Part shown: piece after piece, positions 6,003 through 13,439 of the stretch
Position numbering within the stretch: the stretch's first letter is position 1
Layout: each line of letters starts with the position of its first letter
Origin: UBA10133 sp964348455
GTDB taxonomy: Bacteria > Patescibacteriota > Microgenomatia > UBA1400 > MFAQ01
NCBI GenBank assembly: GCA_964348455.1
Contig: CAYGCQ010000019.1
Span: 1-23,312, forward strand
Length of the DNA: 23,312 nucleotides
Direction: 5' to 3'
Notes under the pieces: model-generated
The model's input: only the letters and a program-made list of their open reading frames with translations
The model's database searches: none
Told to the model about the DNA's origin: nothing
Program-made: the position numbers and the translations under genes

Positions 6003-6920
6003 GTGAAAGCTTTTTTGAGACTTATCTTGTTTTTTATTGCCATAGGTATTTTGTATTATGGTTTGAAAAATATCCCCTTGGAAAACTTAGGTCAACAATT
6101 TTCAAATCAAACTATTTACGTCCAAAGAGATGCTTCAAAATTCCTTCAGGATTGGACGATTGATGATGTACTGCAAAAAATTAACACGGCTAGAGAAAAA
6201 AATGGTTTTTCAAAAGTCTTGATCAACGAAAAACTAAACAAGGCGGCCCTTAGTAGACTCTCTGTGATTTTGACAGAGAGTGATTATGAAGGGGCTGCTA
6301 CAGGAGTCACTCGAGAAGCAGCTGTTAAAAATTCAGGCTATGATGCCAACCTTATTGGAGACCTGTTACTGCTAGACTTTTTTAAATCCAATGATCCCGT
6401 AGTGGACTGGGAATCAGACTCGATTACAAAAGGAACTCTTATGCATCCTGACTTTAAAAATGTTGGAATTGCAATTAAAAATGATCAGGATACTGTAAAT
6501 GTTTATGTCATATTAGTTGCTCCCCAAAAAATAATACCGGCTCCAAAAAAAATAACTTGGGGAGGCCCTGAGCTGTGGATGGTCGTAAACCAAAGAAGGG
6601 TGGAGCTGGGAGTCAATCCACTTAAACAGCGTGATGAACTGTGCACGATAGCATCAATCAGACTCAATGAACTACTTGAGCTTCGAAAGTTAGATGGACA
6701 TGCTGGATTTGTACCAACACTTGACAGACCGGACCTAAAATGGATTTCGGAAAAATATAATATCAGCGAATTTTTAGCTCAGGGATATGATTCACCCACA
6801 GACACGGTTGCCGCTTGGGAAAACACATTGGGACATAAGGCACTGCTCGCCGGAGGAGAGTATGTCTGGGGATGTGTATATGCTCAGAATAGTTTTGCTG
6901 TGGCAATAGCGGCGTACTAA
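6003..6920 (+). CDS. Membrane-anchored protein with two tandem CAP domains
   Basis: This 305-residue protein starts with one hydrophobic segment (about 5-22) that should export and anchor it. Two CAP/SCP-like domains follow. The first, about 55-172, has INTAREKNGFSKVLINEKLNKAA split by a short gap from MHPDFKNVGIAI. The second, about 190-305, has VNQRRVELGVNPL, DGHAGF, SEFLAQG and WENTLGHKALLAGG. The second keeps H233, E256 and H278 at CAP-like cavity positions, while the first appears degenerate. C214 and C291 could form a disulfide. CAP proteins are secreted or surface factors with varied roles. The GTG start is supported by the -10 box 7 nt upstream. Confidence 0.75.
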   Translation: MKAFLRLILFFIAIGILYYGLKNIPLENLGQQFSNQTIYVQRDASKFLQDWTIDDVLQKINTAREKNGFSKVLINEKLNKAALSRLSVILTESDYEGAATGVTREAAVKNSGYDANLIGDLLLLDFFKSNDPVVDWESDSITKGTLMHPDFKNVGIAIKNDQDTVNVYVILVAPQKIIPAPKKITWGGPELWMVVNQRRVELGVNPLKQRDELCTIASIRLNELLELRKLDGHAGFVPTLDRPDLKWISEKYNISEFLAQGYDSPTDTVAAWENTLGHKALLAGGEYVWGCVYAQNSFAVAIAAY

Positions 6921-6971
6921 ATTGTCAAGAAAGTTGTTGGTGCGAAGTTCTTAGTTATTAGTGCAATGTCA

Positions 6972-7850
6972 TCAAACAATGAAACTGTCTTCGGTGTCCT
7001 CGACCTCAGGGATTATTTCTTTTTCCAAGATATAACTGTCTCTGAATCCCATCTCCCCCACTCTCTCCCCTTCTCCTCGAAGAATGGCTTCAAAAGGTCG
7101 ACATTGGAAACAGCCATCCTTACCATTTGGACAGTCAAATTTTTCAAGCTTTCTTGCAAGTTTGATCTTTCTGCCAATTTCCAAAACTTTAGTATTGGCT
7201 TCGCTTATGTCAGGTAACTCTTTTTCCTTTGGAACATCTGAAAAATCTAAGTACCAGTAACTGGCCCCATTAATTTTTCTTTGCTGGCAGTTACTCACCA
7301 ACAATAGATAGATTGGAAGTTGTAGAGAAGAGGAAGTCTCTTCTTTCTTACTTGTTTTGAAATCTAAAATATGAACACTGTCTGTATCCTTCTGGTATTC
7401 AAGCCAGTCTACTTTGCCACAAAGAATGATGTTATCTTCCTCCGAAAGCCAGTAATATGGCAAACTCTCCTTGATCTTAACAGCAAAGTTCTGTAATGGA
7501 CCCGGGTTATCCATTACTCTTCTCAGCATAGCCTTCCCCCGCTCCTTGTACTTATGCTCTTCATCCAAGTCCTTGAAACCACCTTTTTTGCCAGAGATTT
7601 TTTCCCAAACAGTATCGAGTTTTAAGACGAGAGAGTCGTTGAATCGAATGTCTGTGGGTATAGTTGAGAGCGATTCAATAACTTCATGGACTACTGAACC
7701 GAGAGCGAGAGCAGGAGTGACAACCTGAACCTTATTCCCCGTCGATCTGTCTTTGTATATATTTTTTAGATAGTAAGCTCTAGGGCACTGCAGGTAGTCG
7801 TTGATTGAAGTGTGAGAGACCCATACTGCGGAATATTTATCTTTTGGCAT
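6972..7850 (-). CDS. PD-(D/E)XK nuclease, Cas4/RecB-like with classic 1+3 cysteine pattern
   Basis: The 292-residue protein has all PDDEXK_1 landmarks: SINDYLQCPRAYYLK (15-29), GSVVHEVIE with H55, GKVDWLE (D148), HILDFKTSK (D163, K165) and QLPIY (Q177 to Y181). C22 plus C240, C247 and C250 reproduce the one N-terminal and three C-terminal cysteines that bind 4Fe-4S in Cas4 and AddB. The acidic tail (EVEDTEDSF) is probably flexible. It lies 11 nt downstream of the PAP2 gene on the same strand and is probably cotranscribed, without a Shine-Dalgarno. No cas1 or cas2 is present, so a general 5'-end resection or repair role is inferred. It is diverged from the nuclease at 335-1105. Confidence 0.86.
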   Translation of the reverse strand: MPKDKYSAVWVSHTSINDYLQCPRAYYLKNIYKDRSTGNKVQVVTPALALGSVVHEVIESLSTIPTDIRFNDSLVLKLDTVWEKISGKKGGFKDLDEEHKYKERGKAMLRRVMDNPGPLQNFAVKIKESLPYYWLSEEDNIILCGKVDWLEYQKDTDSVHILDFKTSKKEETSSSLQLPIYLLLVSNCQQRKINGASYWYLDFSDVPKEKELPDISEANTKVLEIGRKIKLARKLEKFDCPNGKDGCFQCRPFEAILRGEGERVGEMGFRDSYILEKEIIPEVEDTEDSFIV

Positions 7851-7861
7851 ATTTAAGTGAG

Positions 7862-8497
7862 TTATTTTTTATTTAAATTTATGGTGCAAATCAATATTAT
7901 GGCGCCCATGACATAACCACCCAGTGTATCACTGGCCCAGTGCACTCCAAGATATATTCTTGAGACACCAATAGTAAGAAGTAGGGTGGTAGCTCCAATA
8001 ACTACTAAATTTTTTAACCAAGTTGTTCTAATTTTTTGGGGTGCCAAGTAAATTAAGTAACCAAATATCACTGTAAACAGTAGAACATGGAGACTAGGGA
8101 AGCTTTTGTCATTTAATATCTCTTGAATATTTACGAGATCGGAAATGGGGCGTGGGCGAGCAACGATTAACTTAGAAATACTCCCAACAGCAACCCCGGC
8201 AAGTGAAGCTACAGCCAGCTTAAACGCTTCCATTTTTGATCCTGAATAAATTAGAGCAATCATCATTGAAATAACAATTAGCTCTAGATGAAAATCATCA
8301 CCTATCTCGCTTACAAAATTCATAGCGAGTGAAAAAAAAGAATTTTTGTATCCTTGCAAGTACCGACTAATTTGGAGATCTATATCAAAGAAAGCGTAGT
8401 AGTGGGCACTGAAACCCAAAACAATAAAGATTATGATTAATCCGATTAAAATTGAGCTTGTGTTATGGTTTTTTTTGATAGTTGGAGTATTTTTCAT
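7862..8497 (-). CDS. PAP2-family membrane phosphatase
   Basis: The 211-residue integral membrane protein has about six hydrophobic segments and the three PAP2 motifs: K109 to R116-P117 in KLIVARPRP, PSLH (134-137; the usual PSGH has Gly replaced by Leu), and SRIYLGVHWASD with S179, R180, H186 and D190. PAP2 enzymes dephosphorylate lipid phosphates such as undecaprenyl pyrophosphate or phosphatidic acid at the membrane. Recycling of undecaprenyl pyrophosphate would fit the glycan locus later in the window, but this is inference. It diverges from the MFS gene across a 40-nt gap, and a weak TATTAC box lies 6 nt before the ATG. Confidence 0.88.
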   Translation of the reverse strand: MKNTPTIKKNHNTSSILIGLIIIFIVLGFSAHYYAFFDIDLQISRYLQGYKNSFFSLAMNFVSEIGDDFHLELIVISMMIALIYSGSKMEAFKLAVASLAGVAVGSISKLIVARPRPISDLVNIQEILNDKSFPSLHVLLFTVIFGYLIYLAPQKIRTTWLKNLVVIGATTLLLTIGVSRIYLGVHWASDTLGGYVMGAIILICTINLNKK

Positions 8498-8537
8498 GCG
8501 CTAGTAATATCATAATCGATGTTAAACTGTTTATTGT

Positions 8538-9719
8538 ATGCAGAAATCAAAAATTTCTTTTAGAGTTGTCATTCTCGGAGTTGTAAGTCTGCTAAACGAT
8601 ATTGCCTCGGAGATGATTTATCCAATAGTACCGATTTTTCTAATCTCGGTTCTTGGCGCACCGGCTCTTATAGTCGGACTCATAGAAGGGTTGGCGGATG
8701 CTATTTCAAAAATCTTAATGGCATTTAGTGGAGTTATGTCCGATAGATCACAAAAAAGAAAACCTTTTGTTGTCTGGGGGTATAGCCTTGCAACGATTTC
8801 TCATCTAATTATGTCGATTTCGTATACTTGGCCAGTTGTTTTATTTGCCAGAGTGATTCACAGAACCGGAAAGGGAATAAGAACTTCTGCGAGAGATGCT
8901 TTGATTACGGAGAACGCTGAAAAACAACAACGCGGTCGTAACTTTGGTTTTCACCGGACTATGGACTCGCTTGGGGCAGTTGTTGGGCCACTTCTCTCAA
9001 TACTTCTCTTGAAACTACTACATGATAATTACAGACAATTATTTTTGATTGCATTTATTCCGGCGCTGGTTGGAGTCTTACTTATACTATTCTTTATAAA
9101 AGAAGAGAAGAAGAAGCCTCTGGGAGTTAACGGTCTTAAGTTTGAATGGGCAAAAACAAATGCTTCTTACAAGATATTTCTATTAATCAGTTTTATATTT
9201 GCCATCGGAAACAGTTCGAATGTGTTTATGATACTTCGAGCCCAGAACTTAGGACTATCCTTAGGACTCACGCTATTTACTTACGTCCTGTTTAACACGA
9301 CTATGTCTCTATTTTCTCTACCTGCGGGCATTTTGGCAGATAAAATCGGGGCAAGAAAAATATTATTTATTGGTTTTCTCCTCTTCGCTTTTGTTTACTT
9401 ATCATTTGGATACATAGACTCATCCGGATGGATATGGGTCTTGTTCCCTATTTATGGGATTTTTATGGCTTTGACAGATGGAGTAAGCAACACCTATATT
9501 TCCAAACTAGTTCCACATGAGATTTCTGCTTCTGCTTTCGGTATCTATCAAACGTTAATGGGAGTAGCTACATTCTTGGCTTCAACAATTGCCGGGGCAC
9601 TTTGGACACTTGTGAGTGTTAGAAGTCCATTTTACTTTGGGGGTGTAATGGCACTAATTGCTGCTTTTCTATTTCTGATTTTGACTAAAAGAGTTACAGA
9701 GGTTCAACCTGTAGCCTAA
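8538..9719 (+). CDS. Major facilitator superfamily transporter
   Basis: The 393-residue protein has about 12 hydrophobic segments and typical MFS loops: GVMSDRSQKRKPFVVWG after helix 2, RVIHRTGKGIRTSARDALI around helix 4, and GILADKIGARKILFIGF in the second half. The GKGIRTSARDAL motif is common in a subgroup of MFS proteins often annotated as drug or sugar exporters; the substrate cannot be read. TAAACT at 8523-8528 may be the -10 box, giving a leader of only a few bases. The last 26 bases overlap the convergent helicase gene. Confidence 0.88.
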   Translation: MQKSKISFRVVILGVVSLLNDIASEMIYPIVPIFLISVLGAPALIVGLIEGLADAISKILMAFSGVMSDRSQKRKPFVVWGYSLATISHLIMSISYTWPVVLFARVIHRTGKGIRTSARDALITENAEKQQRGRNFGFHRTMDSLGAVVGPLLSILLLKLLHDNYRQLFLIAFIPALVGVLLILFFIKEEKKKPLGVNGLKFEWAKTNASYKIFLLISFIFAIGNSSNVFMILRAQNLGLSLGLTLFTYVLFNTTMSLFSLPAGILADKIGARKILFIGFLLFAFVYLSFGYIDSSGWIWVLFPIYGIFMALTDGVSNTYISKLVPHEISASAFGIYQTLMGVATFLASTIAGALWTLVSVRSPFYFGGVMALIAAFLFLILTKRVTEVQPVA

Positions 9720-11001
9720 GACGATTCAAAAAATCTGTTACCCTAGGATCCATGATGATGCTCTGTTCGTTTATGGGTTGAATTAATTTTAACCCTGAAA
9801 GGGTTGTACACCTACTGAGAGCAACATATGTTTGACCATGTGCGAAGGCACCTCGACCTAAATCTATGGCGACTTTCTCAAAAGTTTTCCCCTGGCTTTT
9901 GTGAATAGTGATGGCCCATGCCAGTCTAATCGGCATTTGCTTATAACTTCCAACTTCATTTGTTTCAAGTGAGGCTTTTTCCTTATTAAAGACGGTCTTG
10001 AATGATTTCCAAGTAACCGGTTCTATTTTTTCCACTTCTCCGCCATCAATCTTAACGTAAACGAAGTCGGACTGAGCTCTGAAGAGAGTGCCTACTGTGC
10101 CATTTATCCAGCGCCCCAAAGGGTCATTATTAAGTAGCATTACCCTGGCTCCTGTTTTTAGAACAATTAAATCAGCAGCAGGAGCCTGTCCAGCAGAAAA
10201 ATGACCTGTAGTTGTTGCTCTAAATGAAAATGTTGGCCCCTCAATTTGATTAAGTCTTAAATCGTTAATCTTATCCGCTTGAGCATTAATAGCCGTAAGA
10301 ATAATATAGTCTTCGATAAAATCTCCGTCAGAAATAACTTGTCGGTTCAGATTTTCAAGATCTTTATCGGTGGTTTCCTTGTTTCTGATTTTGTTTAGTA
10401 GCTCAACAAAATTTTTCTCTTTTTGCCTATAGATATTCTGAAGCTCAACAAATTTTAATTGTGAAAACAAACTATTAAAAAGTCCAACAAATACATTCGA
10501 CGAAAAGAAATATGGAGTTGCGTACATACTAGCTAAAGCGTCTTTTTCTGCATAAGTTACTACTGGTGGTAACTGATGTAGATCACCTACCATAATTACC
10601 TTGACACCACCGAACGGAATATCTTTTTTCCTAGCAGATCTTAAAAATGCATCGATACTATCAAATAAATCCGCTCTAACCATAGATATTTCGTCAATAA
10701 CCAGTATTTGAAGAGCATTATAAATTTTTGATTTTTTTGTACTCTTTGCGTCTTGTGATGCTTTTTCCGGGGAAATATTTGGTGAAAAACCAAAAAATGA
10801 ATGAATTGTCTCACCCTTAATATTCACCGCAGCCACGCCTGTAGGTGCTACTATTGCGATGTTTTTTTCGGATGTATTTCTAAAGTGTTCCAATAATGTG
10901 GACTTGCCTGTTCCGGCATTTCCGGTCAGAAAAATATTCTCAGGACTGTTCTCCATGATTTCAAGAACTGTTTTTGATTTTTTATCAAAAGTGATAGACA
11001 T
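9694..11001 (-). CDS. PIF1-like DNA helicase (superfamily 1B)
   Basis: The product is an ATP-dependent 5'-to-3' DNA helicase of the PIF1/RecD-like group. Visible motifs are Walker A in FLTGNAGTGKST (24-35), VAPTGVAAVNIKGETIHSFFG (motif Ia), LVIDEISMV (Walker B), VMVGDLHQLPP (motif III), AWAITIHKSQGKTFEKVAIDL (motif V) and YVALSRCTTLSGL (motif VI). At 435 residues it is a minimal form with no extra C-terminal domain. The start was set at ATG 10999-11001, MSITFDKK; the 22-residue upstream extension lies inside the preceding gene. The upstream stop and this start form TAATATG, with 1 nt between them, so translation is coupled to the YgjP-type gene. The 3' end overlaps the MFS gene by 26 bp. Confidence 0.92.
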   Translation of the reverse strand: MSITFDKKSKTVLEIMENSPENIFLTGNAGTGKSTLLEHFRNTSEKNIAIVAPTGVAAVNIKGETIHSFFGFSPNISPEKASQDAKSTKKSKIYNALQILVIDEISMVRADLFDSIDAFLRSARKKDIPFGGVKVIMVGDLHQLPPVVTYAEKDALASMYATPYFFSSNVFVGLFNSLFSQLKFVELQNIYRQKEKNFVELLNKIRNKETTDKDLENLNRQVISDGDFIEDYIILTAINAQADKINDLRLNQIEGPTFSFRATTTGHFSAGQAPAADLIVLKTGARVMLLNNDPLGRWINGTVGTLFRAQSDFVYVKIDGGEVEKIEPVTWKSFKTVFNKEKASLETNEVGSYKQMPIRLAWAITIHKSQGKTFEKVAIDLGRGAFAHGQTYVALSRCTTLSGLKLIQPINEQSIIMDPRVTDFLNRLRLQVEPL

Positions 11002-11002
11002 A

Positions 11003-11704
11003 TTATATTGAGAGTAATAAATGGTTCCGATGAAGCCAACGCCGATGATCCTTGTATTTCGGATCATACTTAGCGACTAACCCCCAAAAACGACTGCTGT
11101 GATTCCGATGTACCATGTGACAAACCTCATGAATTACAACATAGTTAACTATCTCATGTGGGGCCATGATTAGCTTACGGTTAAAGCAAAGTTTGTTTCC
11201 CGGTGAACAGCTTCCCCAGATAGTTGAAACCTTTTTTATATCAATTCGACTATAGTCTACCCCTATCTGCTCACAGTAATAATTTACTTTCTCTGTAATA
11301 GTTAGGATACCTGTTTCCAGATACCAACGCAAGAGACCGTCTTTGATTTCGGAGCTCCTTTTTTCGCCGGAATAACCCTCGTAAACAGTTACCCTTATCG
11401 CTTCATCAGTTATCTCTACTACGGTTCTCCCGGGGACAGTTTTGTGAGTTATGCATAGAGGATACTCCCGTCCAAAATAAAGATGTTTTTCACCGTGTTC
11501 GTACTTCTTTTCAGGAATATTCGCTGCTTTTCTGACCAGATGTTTAATTATCCAGTCAGATTTTTCTTCTACAAATTTCTTGATTGCAAGAGCAGGTAGC
11601 CAAAAGGGAGCTCTGACGATGACTCCCTTCTCCGGGTGCACGCTAATTGAAGCTCCTGACGATAGTCGCTTGGTTCTAATTATTTTATATTCAAATTGAG
11701 GCAC
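11003..11704 (-). CDS. YgjP/DUF45 family zinc metallopeptidase-like protein
   Basis: The 233-residue protein matches the YgjP (M48-like, DUF45) family: WGSCSPGNKLCFNRKLIMAP (163-182) precedes the zinc-binding HEVCH (H192, E193, H196) with a third ligand likely at H202 in NHSSRFW. The N-terminal part contains the usual FVEEKSDWIIKH segment. Family members are often found near helicases or restriction systems, but their substrates are unknown. The GTG start at 11704 is supported by a TACAAT box ending 7 nt upstream, which predicts a leaderless GTG mRNA. It leads a two-gene operon with the PIF1-like helicase. Confidence 0.9.
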   Translation of the reverse strand: MPQFEYKIIRTKRLSSGASISVHPEKGVIVRAPFWLPALAIKKFVEEKSDWIIKHLVRKAANIPEKKYEHGEKHLYFGREYPLCITHKTVPGRTVVEITDEAIRVTVYEGYSGEKRSSEIKDGLLRWYLETGILTITEKVNYYCEQIGVDYSRIDIKKVSTIWGSCSPGNKLCFNRKLIMAPHEIVNYVVIHEVCHMVHRNHSSRFWGLVAKYDPKYKDHRRWLHRNHLLLSI

Positions 11705-11711
11705 GCCGACT

Positions 11712-11717
11712 ATTGTA
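11712..11717 (-). promoter_or_regulatory. -10 box of the YgjP-helicase operon, predicted leaderless
   Basis: TACAAT on the minus strand ends 7 nt before the GTG start at 11704. The -35 region lies in the end of the upstream gene and has no good match to consensus. Confidence 0.5.
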
Positions 11718-11719
11718 GA

Positions 11720-12310
11720 CTAATTCCGAGTTGGAAGTATCTCCAGGGAATATATTATGCTGTCAGATATCATTAAATGGCCTTTGTCGGTTGAATCTTT
11801 GATGAGGAGGTAGCTTTTCTCTAGGGGCACATAGTAGTAAGTGTATTCTGCGCTCTTCTCTTCAGTAGAAAAAGTCACCCCTGTTATCAACCCAATGGCG
11901 ATCGGAGAAATAGAGTCTAGAAGTTTAAAGCTGTCACCAAGCTGTTCTTTTTTACTGTTAATATAATCTTCTGCAATAGTGTTAACAATATCTTTGTCTG
12001 ACATTTCTTTTCGACTAATTTCGATATTTATCAGGTTATTAGAAATTGTGAGAGAACCAGGAGCTTCCTTTTTAAGATCGAAGTCATTCGGATGTTTTAT
12101 TTTTACTCCCAGCTGAGTATCTTCGTAAGACATCCAGCCTATCAAGTCACCAGATAAGGCTGTAGACATTCCTAAAGTTTCTGGTTGGGCAGAGGGCGAG
12201 CTTTGGGATAAAACATCGTCATTTTTTGGGGGTATCGTGGGTTGGTTATTCCAATAAAATAAAGCTCCAAACAAAGACACTAGAAGCAAAAGCAAAAATG
12301 CCTTGACCAT
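11720..12310 (-). CDS. Membrane-anchored PsbP-like or hypothetical surface protein
   Basis: This 196-residue protein has an N-terminal hydrophobic anchor (about 3-20), a Pro/Ser-rich linker (about 23-45) and a globular domain that begins WMSYEDTQLGVKIKHPNDF. That segment, with the later VTFSTEEKSAEYTYYYV and strands near the C-terminus, resembles PsbP-like domains common in CPR surface proteins. No lipobox cysteine is present, so it should be anchored by its signal helix. The function is unknown. It is preceded by a promoter candidate and by the tRNA gene on the same strand, and its stop is 15 nt upstream of the YgjP-type gene. Confidence 0.7.
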   Translation of the reverse strand: MVKAFLLLLLVSLFGALFYWNNQPTIPPKNDDVLSQSSPSAQPETLGMSTALSGDLIGWMSYEDTQLGVKIKHPNDFDLKKEAPGSLTISNNLINIEISRKEMSDKDIVNTIAEDYINSKKEQLGDSFKLLDSISPIAIGLITGVTFSTEEKSAEYTYYYVPLEKSYLLIKDSTDKGHLMISDSIIYSLEILPTRN

Positions 12311-12321
12311 ATATTAACTGT

Positions 12322-12350
12322 ATCTTATCCTACGAAATCTAGTTACTCAA
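12322..12350 (-). promoter_or_regulatory. Promoter of the membrane-anchored protein gene
   Basis: On the minus strand TTGAGT (12345-12350), a 17-nt spacer and TAAGAT (12322-12327) predict a start site about 5 nt before the ATG at 12310, which is nearly leaderless. An alternative -10, TACAGT (12317-12322), ends exactly 6 nt before the ATG. Confidence 0.5.
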
Positions 12351-12369
12351 CTTTCGCCAAAAAATAAAT

Positions 12370-12443
12370 TGGAGCGGGATACCGGAGTCGGACCGGCCTC
12401 TCGTCCTTGGGAAGGACGCATATTACCGATATACTAATCCCGC
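12370..12443 (-). tRNA. tRNA-Gly, anticodon CCC, with encoded CCA end
   Basis: The 71-nt body plus an encoded CCA folds as a full cloverleaf. The acceptor GCGGGAT pairs perfectly with ATCCCGC and the discriminator base is U73, as in bacterial tRNA-Gly. The D arm is GTAT-ATCGGTA-ATAT, with one G-U pair. The anticodon arm CGTCC-TTCCCAA-GGACG gives anticodon CCC, which reads GGG. The T arm is GCCGG-TCCGACT-CCGGT. Oddities are C at position 55, where U (pseudouridine) is almost universal, and a T15-G48 combination in place of R15-Y48. A TAAAAT box at 12452-12457 lies 8 nt before the 5' end and may be its -10. Confidence 0.92.
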
Positions 12444-12491
12444 ATGATGTGATTTTAATCTATTTGTTCTGAAGATTCTACGAATACCTTG

Positions 12492-13001
12492 CTACTTTTC
12501 CAGCAACCTCTTAATTTCGTGATCGGTCAGCTCCCGACGGAGGTTCGTATTCCTATGACTTCCGACAATTAGACCTGTCTCAGATAGTGAGCCGGGAGAG
12601 TCGATTGCACCAGCAACACTAACATCAATTTTCGCAAATTCTAGATAATGGTCTTTTATATATTTAGTGGGATCCTGACTTTTTGATGCCTCGTCTGTCA
12701 ACTCACCAAATAAATACTCGTGAACCATCGAAGCCAGAATATGTCTTGGTGATTTTTCTCCCCCATCCAATTCATATCTGTGAACGATAATTTTTTTACC
12801 ATCTTTTCTGGAAAAACTTGATGTATTGTCACTTTTTTCGCCGTCAAAAAAAACTCCCCACCCTTCTTCCTCTATTTGCCTTACCACCTTATCAAGACCA
12901 ATCCTAGCCTCTCCCTTCAAAAGATACATTTTTGCCGATTCGTAAACGGTTGGTCGGTAGATGATTGTCTCAGCACTTCCGCCAGAATACGACCTTCTCA
13001 T
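12492..13001 (-). CDS. Hypothetical protein
   Basis: I do not recognise this 169-residue protein. It has a basic Ser/Gly-rich N-terminus (MRRSYSGGSAE), a mixed alpha/beta middle with GWGVFFDGEKSD and KKIIVHRYELDGGEKSPRHILASMVHEYLFGEL, and a C-terminal segment LRRELTDHEIKRLLEK that could be a short helix. No signal peptide, membrane segment or clear catalytic motif is visible. It is the gene upstream of the tRNA-Gly on the minus strand and probably stands alone. Neither a good -10 box nor a Shine-Dalgarno lies before its ATG. Confidence 0.65.
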   Translation of the reverse strand: MRRSYSGGSAETIIYRPTVYESAKMYLLKGEARIGLDKVVRQIEEEGWGVFFDGEKSDNTSSFSRKDGKKIIVHRYELDGGEKSPRHILASMVHEYLFGELTDEASKSQDPTKYIKDHYLEFAKIDVSVAGAIDSPGSLSETGLIVGSHRNTNLRRELTDHEIKRLLEK

Positions 13002-13106
13002 TTTGTGATTTGTGACATAAACATAAGTTTATTTTATGCCATACTGAGTCAGATTGCCATGAAGAGTGATAGAGTCGATAACTGACGCAGTTTAAAAAGT
13101 AGAGTC

Positions 13107-13319
13107 ATGGCTAACAAGATATTTGGACATGCCCAGAAGGTAACCTGCCCGATACCTAATGGGGACTCGACATTATCAATAAAACAAGCAATTATTGGAC
13201 AACTACACTTGATGCATGAACAGCATGCGAGTGAAATGCTAAAGGTCATGTCGATATTTGTCGGGAATAAAGGCTATACAAATTGCAATTCACCATTGGA
13301 AACCATACGTTCTATTTGA
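13107..13319 (+). CDS. Possible small hypothetical protein
   Basis: This 70-residue ORF is the best coding candidate in the 438-nt stretch between 13002 and 13439. It begins MANKIFGHAQ and has a helix-like middle KQAIIGQLHLMHEQHASEMLKVM and two cysteines (CPIP and NCNS). No Shine-Dalgarno or well-placed -10 box precedes the ATG, and a stop lies seven codons upstream. Support comes mainly from a clear plus-strand terminator 64 nt after its stop, which implies a short plus-strand transcript. A minus-strand ORF overlaps it but has no supporting signals. The transcript could instead be a non-coding RNA. Confidence 0.4.
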   Translation: MANKIFGHAQKVTCPIPNGDSTLSIKQAIIGQLHLMHEQHASEMLKVMSIFVGNKGYTNCNSPLETIRSI

Positions 13320-13346
13320 ATTATATTGAGGATGTGAATTATCTAG

Positions 13347-13375
13347 AACGAGATCAAATGGAAATCCATTTCGTT
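13347..13375 (+). other. 3' UTR stem-loop
   Basis: The stem AAATGG (13356-13361) pairs with CCATTT (13366-13371) around an AAAT loop and is extended by AACG/CGTT across a one-sided bulge. It lies between the small ORF and its terminator and has no T-run of its own. Confidence 0.4.
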
Positions 13376-13382
13376 ATCCCTG

Positions 13383-13408
13383 TACCCACGGAATAGGTGG
13401 GTATTTTT
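13383..13408 (+). terminator. Rho-independent terminator
   Basis: The stem TACCCAC (13383-13389) pairs perfectly with GTGGGTA (13397-13403) around a 7-nt loop and is followed by five T residues. It ends the plus-strand transcript from the small ORF region just before the promoter of the Ig-like gene. Confidence 0.8.
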
Positions 13409-13427
13409 ATTATCGGACTGAATGTAT

Positions 13428-13433
13428 TAGAAT
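13428..13433 (+). promoter_or_regulatory. -10 box of the Ig-like domain gene, predicted leaderless
   Basis: TAGAAT ends exactly 6 nt before the ATG at 13440. No good -35 is seen; the 17-nt position falls in the T-run of the upstream terminator. Confidence 0.5.
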
Positions 13434-13439
13434 AGTGGT

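Noticed and set aside
9694..9719. Bidirectional terminator inside the MFS/helicase overlap
   Set aside because: AGGTT-C-AACCT gives only a 5-bp stem with a one-base loop and no T-run on either strand.
10999..11067. N-terminal extension of the helicase reading frame upstream of 11001
   Set aside because: These 22 codons lie within the end of the YgjP-type gene, are not helicase-like, and the TAATATG junction gives a natural coupled start at 10999-11001.
13049..13249. 66-residue minus-strand ORF rich in Cys, Leu and Ile
   Set aside because: It overlaps the plus-strand ORF, has no promoter, Shine-Dalgarno or terminator on its strand, and its composition looks like an antisense shadow.
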